A DNA stretch of 64,000 bases from an uncultured Ruminococcus sp. (GTDB lineage Bacteria > Bacillota > Clostridia > Oscillospirales > Ruminococcaceae). Under the pieces are notes generated by a model, which had not been told where the DNA came from, searched no databases, and worked only from the letters and a program-made list of their open reading frames with translations. How positions within the stretch are numbered: the first letter of the stretch is position 1; the number at the start of each line of letters is the position of its first letter. Of this stretch, positions 7,564-15,943 are shown piece after piece. The stretch lies in the NCBI GenBank assembly GCA_910576995.1, contig CAJTLC010000006.1, positions 62,001-126,000 on the forward strand. Direction: 5' to 3'. The position numbers were made by a program, and so were the translations under genes.

Positions 7564-8658
7564 ATGAAGCTTGGCATGGTTGGACTGCCGAATGTTGGCA
7601 AAAGCACACTTTTTAACGCACTTACAAACGCAGGAGCAGAATCTGCGAATTACCCGTTCTGCACTATCGAAAAAAATATCGGTATTGTTTCCGTTCCCGA
7701 CGAACGTCTCGATAAGCTTGCCGAAATGTACGCTCCCGATAAGTTTACGCCTGCAACTCTTGAATTCGTGGATATTGCCGGTCTCGTTAAGGGCGCGTCA
7801 AAGGGCGAAGGTCTCGGAAATAAATTTCTTGCAGATATCCGCGAAGTTGACGCTATCGTTCATGTTGTACGCTGCTTTGAAGATCCGAATATCGTTCATG
7901 TTGACGGAAATATAAATCCTCTGCGCGATATCGAAACTATAAATCTGGAACTTATTTTCTCCGATATCGAAATGGTTGACAGAAGAATCGACCGCGCTAA
8001 AAAGGCTGCAAAAGGCGATAAGAAATATCTTGCGGAAATAGAATTTCTCGAACGCCTGAAAGAGCATCTTGAAGCCGGAAAATCTGCAAGAGGTTTCGAC
8101 TTTACAGACGACGAAAGAGAACTTATCAAGTCTACTCCCCTGCTTTCCGCAAAACCCGTAATTTACGCTGCAAATCTCAGTGAAGCAGATTTTGCCGGCG
8201 ATATTGAAGATAATGAAAATTACTGCAAAGTCCGTGAGCTGGCTCGTGAAGAGAATTCAGCCGTTCTTCCGATATGCGCTCAGACAGAAGCGGAGATCGC
8301 CGAAATGGACGATGAGGATAAGGCTATGTTTTTGGCGGAACTCGGTCTTGAAGTTTCTGGTCTCAATCGTATAATTAAAGAGGGCTACGCGCTGTTGGGA
8401 CTTATTTCATTCCTCACAGCAGGAAAGCCGGAAGTTCGCGCATGGACTATCAAGAAAGGCACTAAAGCTCCGCAGGCTGCCGGAAAAATACATACCGATT
8501 TTGAGAAAGGCTTTATCCGCGCGGAAGTCGTTGCTTTCGACGATCTGATTGAATGCGGAAATATGGCTGCCGCAAAGGAAAAAGGTCTTGTACGGCTCGA
8601 GGGTAAGGACTATGTCATGAACGACGGAGATATCGTGCTTTTCAGATTTAACGTTTAA
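7564..8658 (+). CDS. ychF: Ribosome-binding ATPase YchF
   Basis: 364 residues, the usual length of this Obg-related P-loop ATPase. G1 is GLPNVGKST, followed by NYPFCTIEKN (switch), DIAGLVKGASKGEGLGNKFL (G3) and a C-terminal TGS-like domain ending YVMNDGDIVLFRFNV. YchF/OLA1 proteins bind ribosomes and influence stress responses. The Shine-Dalgarno AAGGAAGG lies 9-10 bases before the ATG. It sits 33 bases after the EAL gene and could be read from the same transcript. Confidence 0.96.
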   Translation: MKLGMVGLPNVGKSTLFNALTNAGAESANYPFCTIEKNIGIVSVPDERLDKLAEMYAPDKFTPATLEFVDIAGLVKGASKGEGLGNKFLADIREVDAIVHVVRCFEDPNIVHVDGNINPLRDIETINLELIFSDIEMVDRRIDRAKKAAKGDKKYLAEIEFLERLKEHLEAGKSARGFDFTDDERELIKSTPLLSAKPVIYAANLSEADFAGDIEDNENYCKVRELAREENSAVLPICAQTEAEIAEMDDEDKAMFLAELGLEVSGLNRIIKEGYALLGLISFLTAGKPEVRAWTIKKGTKAPQAAGKIHTDFEKGFIRAEVVAFDDLIECGNMAAAKEKGLVRLEGKDYVMNDGDIVLFRFNV

Positions 8659-8700
8659 ACTTAGCACCTCTTTACGCCAACTCTGAAAGGAGGTCCATTT

Positions 8701-9132
8701 ATGAGCGTAATATTTTGGGCAATTCTTGTGATCGCATTCGTAATTCTCGAAATTGTCACCGTTCAGCTTGTATCGATCTGGCTTGCAGCAGGAGCCTTTA
8801 TAACTATGCTCTGCACTTTTTTCTTAGATCTGAAGCCATTCGGTCAAATGACGGTATTCATACTTTCTTCAGCGGTTTTGCTGCTGATCACTTTTCCGAT
8901 CATACGCAGTCTGCGCAAAAAAACTCATATCGCTACAAATTCCGATATGGATATCGGTAAAACCGCAACGGTCATCGAGGAGATCAATTCGTCAGGAAAC
9001 GCTGGACGCGTAACGCTGAACGGCGTTGATTGGCGCGCTGTTTCCGAAAACGGCGAAATAATTTCCAAAGGTTCTATAGTTACTATAGTTGAAATTTCAG
9101 GCACGAAACTTATTGTCAGGAGGTCATCATGA
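8701..9132 (+). CDS. NfeD family membrane protein
   Basis: 143 residues: two N-terminal hydrophobic segments (about 1-45 and 50-70) followed by a small OB-like NfeD C-terminal domain (GKTATVIEEINSSGNAGRVTLNGVDWRAVS). NfeD proteins are encoded next to SPFH/stomatin proteins and are thought to act with them in membrane microdomains. That holds here: the stop overlaps the next ATG by four bases (ATGA). Strong Shine-Dalgarno GAAAGGAGG. Confidence 0.9.
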   Translation: MSVIFWAILVIAFVILEIVTVQLVSIWLAAGAFITMLCTFFLDLKPFGQMTVFILSSAVLLLITFPIIRSLRKKTHIATNSDMDIGKTATVIEEINSSGNAGRVTLNGVDWRAVSENGEIISKGSIVTIVEISGTKLIVRRSS

Positions 9133-10106
9133 TCAATTTATTACCCCTTGTTATTTTAGCAGTCGTTATTTTCCTGTTCATCTTTTTCATCAGCTGTATC
9201 CGCATCGTTCCGCAGGCTCATGTTTATGTAATCGAACACCTCGGCGCTTTTAAATGCGAATGGCAGACAGGAATTCATATACTAATTCCATTTATTGAAA
9301 GAGTTGCAGGCAAAGTTTCGCTCAAAGAAAAGGTTGTGGATTTTAAACCGCAGCCCGTTATCACAAAAGATAACGTTACTATGCAGATCGATACGGTAGT
9401 TTTCTATCAGATCACAAATGCAAAGCAATATATCTACGGCGTTGAACGTCCTCTTTCGGCTATCGAAAATCTCTCGGCGACTACCCTCCGTAATATAATC
9501 GGCGAACTGGAACTCGATTCCACGCTCACTTCCCGCGACGTTATCAATACCAAGATCACAGCAATACTCGATCAGGCTACAGATCGCTGGGGAATCAAAG
9601 TGAACCGCGTCGAACTGAAAAATATTCTTCCGCCGCGCGAAATTCAGGACGCTATGGAAAAGCAGATGAAGGCTGAACGCGAACGCCGTGAAAAAATTCT
9701 TCAGGCAGAGGGCGATAAGAAATCGCAGATACTCGTTGCCGAGGGTGAAAAGGAATCTCAGATACTGCGCGCCGAAGCTAAAAAAGAAGCGCAAATACTT
9801 GAAGCCGAAGCTGAAAAACAGGCTATGATACTCCGTGCGGACGCTGTAAGAGAACAAAAAATCCTCGAAGCCAAGGGCGAAGCACTCGCCATTGAAATGG
9901 TTCAGCAGGCATACGCTGAAAGCCTTGTAAAGCTTTCGCAGGCAAATCCTACCAATGAAGTAATCCAGCTTAAATCCCTCGAAGCTTTCGCAAAGGCTGC
10001 TGACGGAAAGTCAACTAAGATCATAATTCCCAGCGAAATACAGGGATTGGCAGGTCTTGCGGCAGGCTTAATGAGCGTTTCAGATAAAAATCTTCCTAAA
10101 TCATAA
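9129..10106 (+). CDS. SPFH/Band 7 (slipin-like) membrane protein
   Basis: 325 residues: an N-terminal membrane segment (about 2-25), an SPFH domain (RIVPQAHVYVIEHLGAFKCEWQTGIHILIPF...), then a long charged coiled coil of repeating QILxAEAEKxA units (about 180-250) and a C-terminal alanine-rich helix. It resembles the paraslipin/QmcA group, which oligomerises on the cytoplasmic face of the membrane. Partnered with the overlapping upstream nfeD gene. Confidence 0.92.
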   Translation: MINLLPLVILAVVIFLFIFFISCIRIVPQAHVYVIEHLGAFKCEWQTGIHILIPFIERVAGKVSLKEKVVDFKPQPVITKDNVTMQIDTVVFYQITNAKQYIYGVERPLSAIENLSATTLRNIIGELELDSTLTSRDVINTKITAILDQATDRWGIKVNRVELKNILPPREIQDAMEKQMKAERERREKILQAEGDKKSQILVAEGEKESQILRAEAKKEAQILEAEAEKQAMILRADAVREQKILEAKGEALAIEMVQQAYAESLVKLSQANPTNEVIQLKSLEAFAKAADGKSTKIIIPSEIQGLAGLAAGLMSVSDKNLPKS

Positions 10107-10156
10107 AAATAAACATCCCACGGTAAAGTTTAATGACATTACCTAAACGGGGATTC

Positions 10157-10322
10157 TAGAGCGTGTTCACATAAAAATAGAATGCACGTCTTTTCGGCAA
10201 ATTTTGACGGCTACTGCGTTGAAAATATTTGACGGGCGTCAGCCCGCCTGCATATTTTCGCCTTGTATTCGTCAAAATTATGCTCGAAAATCCGCACATT
10301 TATTTTATGTGAACACGCTCTA
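10157..10322. repeat. Type 1 palindromic intergenic element, intact 166-bp copy
   Basis: Ends are inverted copies: TAGAGCGTGTTCACATAAAA at the left and its complement, 3 bases inset for the A/T pattern, at the right. Read on the minus strand the core is CAAGGCG, ~12 bases, GCGGGCTGACGCCCG, CAAATATTTTCAACGCAGT. It lies 51 bases after the SPFH gene. Confidence 0.9.
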
Positions 10323-10326
10323 AATA

Positions 10327-10367
10327 CAAAAAACGGCATATCAGATTTATAATAAACCTGATATGCC
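10327..10367 (-). terminator. Intrinsic terminator of the kinase-like gene
   Basis: GGCATATCAG and CTGATATGCC form a 10-bp stem; on the minus strand it is followed by GTTTTTT. It would end the minus-strand transcript of the gene at 10581-11354 after that transcript reads through a repeat element. Confidence 0.8.
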
Positions 10368-10417
10368 TATATATTTACATATTCAATTTTATGTCATGTT
10401 GACGTGTTCTGAAAATT

Positions 10418-10583
10418 TAGAGCTTGTGTTCATAGATTCTGCACACGTCTTTTCTGCAAATTTGTATGCTGAACTTCGTCAAAAGCACTTGCAATACGAC
10501 AGTATTCCAGCGGACTTTTTCCTTGCCGGCATAAAAATTATGCTCGAAAACCGCACATAATAAAGATACTGAACAGGCTCTTA
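10418..10583. repeat. Type 1 palindromic element, strongly diverged copy
   Basis: 166 bp, from TAGAGCTTGTGTTCATA to GAACAGGCTCTTA, with recognisable inner words ACGTCTTTTCTGCAAATTTG and AAAATTATGCTCGAAAA. The core is badly decayed. Its last three bases provide the TAA stop of the neighbouring minus-strand gene. A 65-codon open frame inside it is not coding in my view. Confidence 0.7.
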
Positions 10584-11354
10584 GGGAAATATAAGATTAT
10601 CGCTAAGATCAGACAACATAATGTTGTACGCATTACATACACTGCTGCACTTCTCAACATGAGCTTCTTTCATTGCCAAATCAGACTTTTTTTCAGATGC
10701 AGCGTCAGGAAATATCATAATCATAGATTTTTTTGTTTCGCGGATCTCTCCTCCGAGTTTTTCAACAAACGCGGCGTTCATGTTACTTTGATATTTCGCA
10801 AAAAAATCATCATCGGGATAGTTATTTTTTAATTCTTCACTTTTTTTGACGATCATTGTTTCAATAACAAGATCGCTGCCTTTTACAGCATAAGACAGCT
10901 TGATATTTACTGCGCCATTAATCACCGCGCTGCGGATATACAGCAGCAAAATATAAGTAAGAAGCTTCTGATTCGTTGAAGCAAAGAATTCACTGCCCGT
11001 TTTCAATTCAATAACACAAGTACCCTCAAGAGACTTTTGAACAGAATCGGTAAAGCTGTCGAAAAAGTTTTTCATATTGACGGGTTTGCGAGTCAATTCC
11101 CTGCTGAACGTCACATCATAAATCCGACTGTAAAGTTCAGCAGTCTGCATGATATGGCAGCATTCCTTCCTGACTCCATCTGAGAATTCGCGTCGCATCT
11201 CCGGCGTCCAGTTTTCTGGACCTCCTGAATCAAAAGCCGCCATATAGCTGTTGATCATTGTAACGCTGTCCCCCATTTCAGAAACATAACCATTAGTAAA
11301 ATCTCTTGTAAAATTGTCGTTGGAAAAAGTATCGAATATTTTTTTATCATCCAT
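10581..11354 (-). CDS. Uncharacterised protein resembling a degenerate sensor kinase core
   Basis: 257 residues from the ATG at 11354, chosen because AGGTGG lies seven bases upstream; an in-frame TTG at 11372 is less likely. The middle (about 90-200) recalls a histidine-kinase C-terminus: a helical segment NMKNFFDSFTDSVQKSL, then FFASTNQKLLTYILLLYIRSAVINGA in the place of the N-box, then an ending like KLGGEIRETKKSMIMIFP. No phosphoacceptor His block and no clear G boxes are visible, so it is probably not catalytic. No response regulator is adjacent. Weak assignment. Confidence 0.5.
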   Translation of the reverse strand: MDDKKIFDTFSNDNFTRDFTNGYVSEMGDSVTMINSYMAAFDSGGPENWTPEMRREFSDGVRKECCHIMQTAELYSRIYDVTFSRELTRKPVNMKNFFDSFTDSVQKSLEGTCVIELKTGSEFFASTNQKLLTYILLLYIRSAVINGAVNIKLSYAVKGSDLVIETMIVKKSEELKNNYPDDDFFAKYQSNMNAAFVEKLGGEIRETKKSMIMIFPDAASEKKSDLAMKEAHVEKCSSVCNAYNIMLSDLSDNLIFP

Positions 11355-11522
11355 TTTTCTTCCACCTTTCAATTACAGGTATGAGTATATTATACACCTT
11401 TTTAGAAAAAAATGAAATAGAAATTCTCAAAAAAACATGTGACATTTTCAACAAAAACAAACGCTGTTTTTTGTGCATTTTATTATTTTATTGATAAATT
11501 TGTTATTTTTTTATCTTTCCTC

Positions 11523-11551
11523 TTGCAAAAAGCAGCCGTATGGTGTATAAT
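11523..11551 (+). promoter_or_regulatory. SigA-type promoter of gap
   Basis: TTGCAA, 17-base spacer, TATAAT, about 60 bases ahead of the gap start. The A/T-rich stretch just upstream (11400-11520) could act as an UP element for this highly expressed gene. Confidence 0.8.
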
Positions 11552-11616
11552 AAAATTATGGTAAATTTATGAAAGATCAAATTTGCCGTTATAAAATTAT
11601 CAGGAGGTAATTTCCA

Positions 11617-12654
11617 ATGTCAGTTAAAGTTGCTATTAATGGTTTTGGTCGTATCGGTCGTCTTGCATTCAGACAGATGTTCGGTGCAGAGGGTTATGAG
11701 GTAGTTGCTATCAACGATCTTACAAAGCCTTCCATGCTCGCACAGCTTCTTAAGTATGATACAGCTCAGGGCGGCTACTGCGGAAGAATAGGTGAAAATC
11801 TTCACACAGTAGAGGCTAATGACGAAGACGGTACTATTACAGTTGACGGCAAGACCCTCAAGATTTACGCTAAGGCTAACGCTGCTGAACTTCCTTGGGG
11901 AGAGATCGGCGTTGACGTTGTTCTCGAATGCACAGGTTTCTACTGCTCTAAGGACAAGTCTCAGGCTCATATTGATGCAGGCGCTAAGAAGGTTGTTATT
12001 TCTGCTCCCGCAGGCAGCGATCTTAAGACTATCGTTTTCAGCGTAAACGAAAACACTCTTACAGCTGATGATACTATCATTTCCGCTGCGTCATGTACAA
12101 CAAACTGCCTCGCTCCTATGGCTAAGGCTCTTAACGATTATGCTCCCATCCAGAGCGGTATCATGAGTACTATCCACGCTTACACAGGCGATCAGATGAT
12201 CCTCGACGGTCCTCACAGAAAGGGCGACCAGAGAAGAGCAAGAGCAGGCGCTGCTAACATCGTTCCTAATTCAACAGGCGCTGCTAAGGCTATCGGTCTT
12301 GTAATTCCTGAACTCAACGGCAAGCTCATCGGTTCTGCTCAGAGAGTTCCTGTTCCGACAGGTTCAACAACTATCCTCACAGCTGTTGTTAAGGGTGCAG
12401 ACGTTACAGTTGACGGTATCAACGCTGCTATGAAGGCTGCTTCTTCTGAGTCTTTCGGCTACAATACAGATCAGATCGTTTCTTCTGACGTTATCGGCAT
12501 GAAGTATGGTTCACTCTTCGATGCTACTCAGACAATGGTATCTAAGGTTGCTGATGATCTTTACGAAGTTCAGGTTGTTTCTTGGTACGACAACGAGAAT
12601 TCCTACACATCACAGATGGTAAGAACGATCAAGTACTTTGCTGAACTTGGCTAA
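11617..12654 (+). CDS. gap: Type I glyceraldehyde-3-phosphate dehydrogenase
   Basis: 345 residues. An N-terminal NAD-binding Rossmann motif (INGFGRIGRLAFRQM), the catalytic SAASCTTNCLAPMAK with the active Cys, HAYTGDQ with the catalytic His, and the conserved SWYDNENSY near the C-terminus. Glycolytic, cytoplasmic, tetrameric in the family. Codon choice is visibly more biased (gct, ctt, aag, tct) than in neighbours, as expected for high expression. Shine-Dalgarno CAGGAGG. Monocistronic between its promoter and two terminators. Confidence 0.98.
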   Translation: MSVKVAINGFGRIGRLAFRQMFGAEGYEVVAINDLTKPSMLAQLLKYDTAQGGYCGRIGENLHTVEANDEDGTITVDGKTLKIYAKANAAELPWGEIGVDVVLECTGFYCSKDKSQAHIDAGAKKVVISAPAGSDLKTIVFSVNENTLTADDTIISAASCTTNCLAPMAKALNDYAPIQSGIMSTIHAYTGDQMILDGPHRKGDQRRARAGAANIVPNSTGAAKAIGLVIPELNGKLIGSAQRVPVPTGSTTILTAVVKGADVTVDGINAAMKAASSESFGYNTDQIVSSDVIGMKYGSLFDATQTMVSKVADDLYEVQVVSWYDNENSYTSQMVRTIKYFAELG

Positions 12655-12674
12655 TCTATAACTTACAAGCGTTT

Positions 12675-12709
12675 AAAGGACAGTTTTTAGAAACTGTCCT
12701 TTTATTTTT
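12675..12709 (+). terminator. gap terminator
   Basis: AAAGGACAGTTT pairs with AAACTGTCCTTT around a four-base loop and is followed by a T-rich run. Confidence 0.92.
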
Positions 12710-12720
12710 CGACAAGCAAC

Positions 12721-12755
12721 AAAAAAGTCTTTAGTCAAAAAACTAAAGACTTTTT
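12721..12755. terminator. Second, bidirectional terminator hairpin
   Basis: AAAAAGTCTTTAGT and ACTAAAGACTTTTT form a 14-bp stem with A and T tracts on both sides. It backs up the gap terminator and can also stop minus-strand transcripts from the DIP1984 gene. Confidence 0.85.
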
Positions 12756-12974
12756 ATTCTTCCCCAACTCCACCCTCGCAAATTCAGTCGATATTAACGG
12801 TAATAATAATAATTTATAAAATTGCACATGTTAATATGCAGAGCATAATATATGTAAAAACAAGGATTCGAACCTTAACTTTGCACAAACAGTTTGCCTT
12901 TGCTTTTGGTAGTTTAAGCTCATACCAAAGAGCATATCCGCTCTGAAAAATGCTACCGACTTAATCAAATGCAA
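12756..12974. other. Non-coding gap with a tRNA T-arm-like fragment
   Basis: No supported gene. On the minus strand AAGGTTCGAATCCTT (about 12864-12878) has the exact form of a tRNA T-arm, but no matching acceptor, D or anticodon arms are visible. Two small hairpins (TGGTA...TACCA and AGAGC...GCTCT) lie between it and the end of the DIP1984 gene. Confidence 0.4.
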
Positions 12975-13433
12975 TCAAATTAATTCTGTAGTCCAGTTTA
13001 TCTCCTGAATTTTTTCATCAAGTTCGCGCAGTTCCTTGCACAATTCGTCAACTCTTTTTCGATATTCTGCAACATTTACTGTGCTTTTTATCACAATTTC
13101 AGACTTGGAATAACGGTTGACTTTATCGTTCGCGCTATTAAGAAAATTGCGCATAATAGCTATATCTTGTTTCAGGCAATCCCTTTTTGCAAGCATTTCT
13201 GTGACTGTTAAACCGTTACAGTCAACTCTGCTGTTTGTTAAATTGATTTTTATAATCAAATTTTCAACTTCAGCAAGCATTCTATCCTTTTCCGCAATAA
13301 GTTCTATTGGATTTTCTGACGGTTCTTCGCCCTCCTGAATCTTTGAATTCGCAATGAGACGCCGCTCAATTTCGTTGATTCTTCCTTGTAAATCAGCGCG
13401 ATTTGACAATGCAGTTGCTAATTTCATTTCCAT
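12975..13433 (-). CDS. DIP1984 family protein
   Basis: 152 residues, almost wholly helical. The sequence follows the DIP1984/septicolysin-like family from end to end: KLATALSNRADLQGRINEIERRL, NSKIQEGEEPSENP, LIIKINLTNSRV, EMLAKRDCLKQ, RYSKSEI, VDELCKELRELDEKIQEINWTTEL. The molecular role of the family is unknown to me. It follows the zinc-ribbon gene by seven bases with a GGAGG Shine-Dalgarno, so the two are likely co-transcribed. Confidence 0.88.
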   Translation of the reverse strand: MEMKLATALSNRADLQGRINEIERRLIANSKIQEGEEPSENPIELIAEKDRMLAEVENLIIKINLTNSRVDCNGLTVTEMLAKRDCLKQDIAIMRNFLNSANDKVNRYSKSEIVIKSTVNVAEYRKRVDELCKELRELDEKIQEINWTTELI

Positions 13434-13439
13434 TCCTCC

Positions 13440-13754
13440 TCAACTCATCCCCATAAATATCGGTATAAACCCAAGCATAGTAATAAGAAAACCCAAAACA
13501 AATGAAGCTACCCACGCAACTACGCCTGCGATTATGTATGCTTTTCCCGATCTTTTCTTTCCCTTGCTGATATCGACGCAGCCAAGTATAATTCCTACAA
13601 TCGGAAAAAATACTGAAAGTACGATAAAACCGACATTTGCCTTTTCTTCTTCAATAGGTTCATATCCGCTGTACATGTTATTTTGAGATTCGCCGCAGTA
13701 AGGACAGCTGTACGCTCCATCGGCGATCTGACTTTTGCATTTTTTACATAACAT
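13440..13754 (-). CDS. Zinc-ribbon small membrane protein
   Basis: 104 residues: an N-terminal CKKC-N10-CPYC zinc ribbon (residues 3-21), a short acidic linker, and two hydrophobic segments (about 39-62 and 72-100) around a KGKKRSGKAY turn, as in DUF4190-like proteins. A cytoplasmic ribbon on a membrane anchor is expected. Shine-Dalgarno AAAGGAG. First gene of a two-gene unit with the DIP1984 gene. Confidence 0.8.
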   Translation of the reverse strand: MLCKKCKSQIADGAYSCPYCGESQNNMYSGYEPIEEEKANVGFIVLSVFFPIVGIILGCVDISKGKKRSGKAYIIAGVVAWVASFVLGFLITMLGFIPIFMGMS

Positions 13755-13966
13755 AATAAAACTCCTTTATAAAAAATGTGTATGGCATACACTTTATTAA
13801 AAAACAAAAACTAATAATTTATTTTGCCATATAATTGTGTCCGCTTAGTGTTAATAAAATAATCGTTTAATGAAAAATAATACATTATTTTACAATAATA
13901 TTTTTAGTCGTCTGAGCAATAATACTATCACGGCATCAATAATTCAACTTTAAGGAGAAATTAAAA

Positions 13967-14164
13967 ATGAGTAACAGCAGCAACAACAGCGGTATCATGA
14001 CAGAAAAGGGCAGACAGGCACTTGAAAGATTCAAGATGGAATCAGCTTCCGAACTTGGCGTAAACCTCAAGGAAGGTTACAACGGCGACCTCACTTCACG
14101 TGAAGCAGGCTCGATCGGCGGACGAATGGTTCAGAAGATGATAAACTCATATAAAATGCAGTAA
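13967..14164 (+). CDS. Alpha/beta-type small acid-soluble spore protein
   Basis: 65 residues. TEKGRQALERFKMESASELGVNL includes the germination-protease recognition region, and LTSREAGSIGGRMVQKMI is the second conserved SASP block. These proteins coat and protect spore DNA and are made in the forespore. AAGGAGA Shine-Dalgarno. I could not find a convincing SigG promoter; the upstream DNA is very A/T rich. Its presence implies a sporulation capacity or its remnant in this organism. Confidence 0.93.
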   Translation: MSNSSNNSGIMTEKGRQALERFKMESASELGVNLKEGYNGDLTSREAGSIGGRMVQKMINSYKMQ

Positions 14165-14216
14165 ATCAAACTGAATTTTGGAAAACTTATTGTTTCCAAA
14201 AATCAGAAAAATATGC

Positions 14217-14244
14217 AAAGGGGCGTCTTAGCGGCGTCCCTTTT
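14217..14244 (+). terminator. SASP gene terminator
   Basis: AAAGGGGCG pairs with the GCGTCCCTTT side (one G-T pair) and is followed by TTTTC. It ends exactly where the convergent DegV gene stops, and has an A-rich left flank, so it may serve both strands. Confidence 0.8.
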
Positions 14245-15116
14245 CATTTATTCTTTCGTCTGACAAGAATTCCGACAATATCAGCTCCAATGTTTGAAGC
14301 AACAGCAGGACCTATAGTTGAATAAAGTTCGGCTTTCCTGCCGATACGCTTTTGCATTTCTTTTTCAACTTCTCTTGCAAGAGTATCGTCTCTTCCATAA
14401 AGCATAATATATGGAGTCTGAGGAGTCATATTCCTTTCAGCGCAATCGGAAAGCTTCATTACAATATTTTTTTCGCCGCGAATTTTTTCAATAACATCCG
14501 CTTTATTATCGGCAAAGCGAATTATAGGCTTCAATCCAAGCAATTCCCCGGCAAAAGCCGCAGTTGCGGAAACTCTTCCTGATTTTCTTGCATATTTCAA
14601 AGAATAAGGAACGGCATAGATCGCGCATACGTTGAACCAATCCTCAAAATAAGCTACAATATCTTCAGCTGACGCCCCTTTGCGGATTTTCTTAACAGCC
14701 TCCATGATCGGGAATCCGTAAAAAACCGTGTAAGCGCGCGAATCAATATTAAAAATTCTTACTTTATCAGAAGCTTCGGGATTGTTCTCAAAAAAATCCC
14801 TCTTGGCGATCAGTGAATTATTATAAGTTCCCGACCCCTCGCTATTGATAGAAACACTGATAATATCAGTATATCCCTGATTATAGAGTTTTTTATAAGT
14901 CTCTTCAAAAGTCAGCGGCGATATCTGGGAATGCTTCGGAATTTCATCTGTAGAAGCAAGCATATCGTAAAATTCCTGCTTTGTGACGTCAAAAGTTTCA
15001 CGGAAAGTTTTTCCGCAAAAATTTATCTCAAACGGCAGCACGGTTATTCCAAGTTCCTCAATAGTTTCAAGTGACAAATCGCAGCTGCTGTCAGTGAGTA
15101 TCATAATTTTAGACAT
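14244..15116 (-). CDS. DegV family fatty-acid-binding protein
   Basis: 290 residues from the ATG at 15116, preceded by AAAGGAGATC; a longer open frame upstream runs into trmL and is not needed. N-terminal ILTDSSCDLS and the ISPLTFEETYKKLY, SVSINSEGSGTYNNS and ARKSGRVSATAA blocks are diagnostic. DegV/FakB proteins bind a fatty acid for phosphorylation by FakA; no fakA is in the window. Two bases over a dozen separate it from trmL, so it is likely the second gene of that transcript. Confidence 0.93.
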   Translation of the reverse strand: MSKIMILTDSSCDLSLETIEELGITVLPFEINFCGKTFRETFDVTKQEFYDMLASTDEIPKHSQISPLTFEETYKKLYNQGYTDIISVSINSEGSGTYNNSLIAKRDFFENNPEASDKVRIFNIDSRAYTVFYGFPIMEAVKKIRKGASAEDIVAYFEDWFNVCAIYAVPYSLKYARKSGRVSATAAFAGELLGLKPIIRFADNKADVIEKIRGEKNIVMKLSDCAERNMTPQTPYIMLYGRDDTLAREVEKEMQKRIGRKAELYSTIGPAVASNIGADIVGILVRRKNK

Positions 15117-15129
15117 ATTTTGATCTCCT

Positions 15130-15627
15130 TTACCATTCATATTTAGTGAGTTCGCCTTCCGTGGACAAGTTTGGATAATCCCATTGACGCAGCACCTCAT
15201 ATACAGCTATAGCCACGGAATTTGAAAGATTCAGACTTCGGAGTTCACTTCTCATAGGAATCCTCATACACGAATCAGGACTTGAATAAAGAAGTTCTTC
15301 AGGCAGTCCTTTATCCTCTCTGCCAAAAATCAGATAGCTGTTATCGGGATATTTGCAGTCGCTATGAATTTTTTTGCCTTTTGTCGTGAAATAGAAAAAA
15401 TTTCCGTCAGAATTCTTTTCAAAAAAATCCTCAATGCTGTCATAATATGTTATGTCAAGTTTATCCCAGTAATCAAGTCCAGCACGTTTGAGATGCTTAT
15501 CCGTTATCTCAAATCCGAACGGACGAACAAGATGAAGCCTTGCGCCGGTAACAGCGCAGGTTCTTGAAATATTTCCTGTATTCTGCGGGATCTGCGGTTC
15601 TACAAGAACTATGTTAAGATTAGGCAT
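15130..15627 (-). CDS. trmL: tRNA (cytidine(34)-2'-O)-methyltransferase
   Basis: 165 residues: a minimal SPOUT enzyme. NIVLVEPQIPQNTGNISRTC at the start, LIFGREDKGLPEELL in the middle and IPMRSELRSLNLSNSVAIAVYE at the knotted C-terminus match TrmL. It methylates the wobble base of tRNA-Leu isoacceptors in the characterised members. Confidence 0.95.
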   Translation of the reverse strand: MPNLNIVLVEPQIPQNTGNISRTCAVTGARLHLVRPFGFEITDKHLKRAGLDYWDKLDITYYDSIEDFFEKNSDGNFFYFTTKGKKIHSDCKYPDNSYLIFGREDKGLPEELLYSSPDSCMRIPMRSELRSLNLSNSVAIAVYEVLRQWDYPNLSTEGELTKYEW

Positions 15628-15673
15628 TTTTCTTCCTCATGAATAAAATATTGTTTTTTTCTAAAAATATATA

Positions 15674-15915
15674 TGTCAGCCCGAAATTTTTTCTTTATAT
15701 AGGCAAGTATAACCATAGATGATGTCCCCGTCTCACCTGTCGGTGCTTCTGCTTCGCAGAGGTCTCCACTGGAGACCCGCACCCTCTTAGGCGGCGAGCA
15801 TCTTTAGATTCAGTCGGAGATACAATCTCCAACTAAATCCGGCTTACTGCCGTAAGCCGTCTGCTTGTTGAAAGCAGAGTTTGAAGCTGACCCCGAATTT
15901 TATGAAAAATCGGGA
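15674..15915. ncRNA. Highly structured intergenic segment, candidate structured RNA or palindromic element
   Basis: Nested perfect stems seen by eye. An outer GTCAGC (15674-15679) pairs with GCTGAC (15885-15890). Inside are AGATG/CATCT (15717-15721 with 15799-15803), CCGTC/GGCGG, a GGTGC/GCACC stem enclosing two hairpins (TCTGC-TTC-GCAGA and GGTCTCC-ACT-GGAGACC), then GGAGAT/ATCTCC in a longer stem, CGGCTTAC/GTAAGCCG, and TCTGCTT/AAAGCAGA. It sits between trmL (minus) and a small membrane protein (plus), so it could be the leader of the latter. Strand is undecided. It matches no riboswitch, RNase P, SRP, tmRNA or T-box signature that I know. Confidence 0.6.
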
Positions 15916-15943
15916 AAATAAAATAATCAACGGAGATCGAAAT

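Noticed and set aside
10363..10560. 65-codon open frame on the plus strand
   Set aside because: It lies across the terminator and the diverged type 1 repeat, has no Shine-Dalgarno and no protein-like composition.
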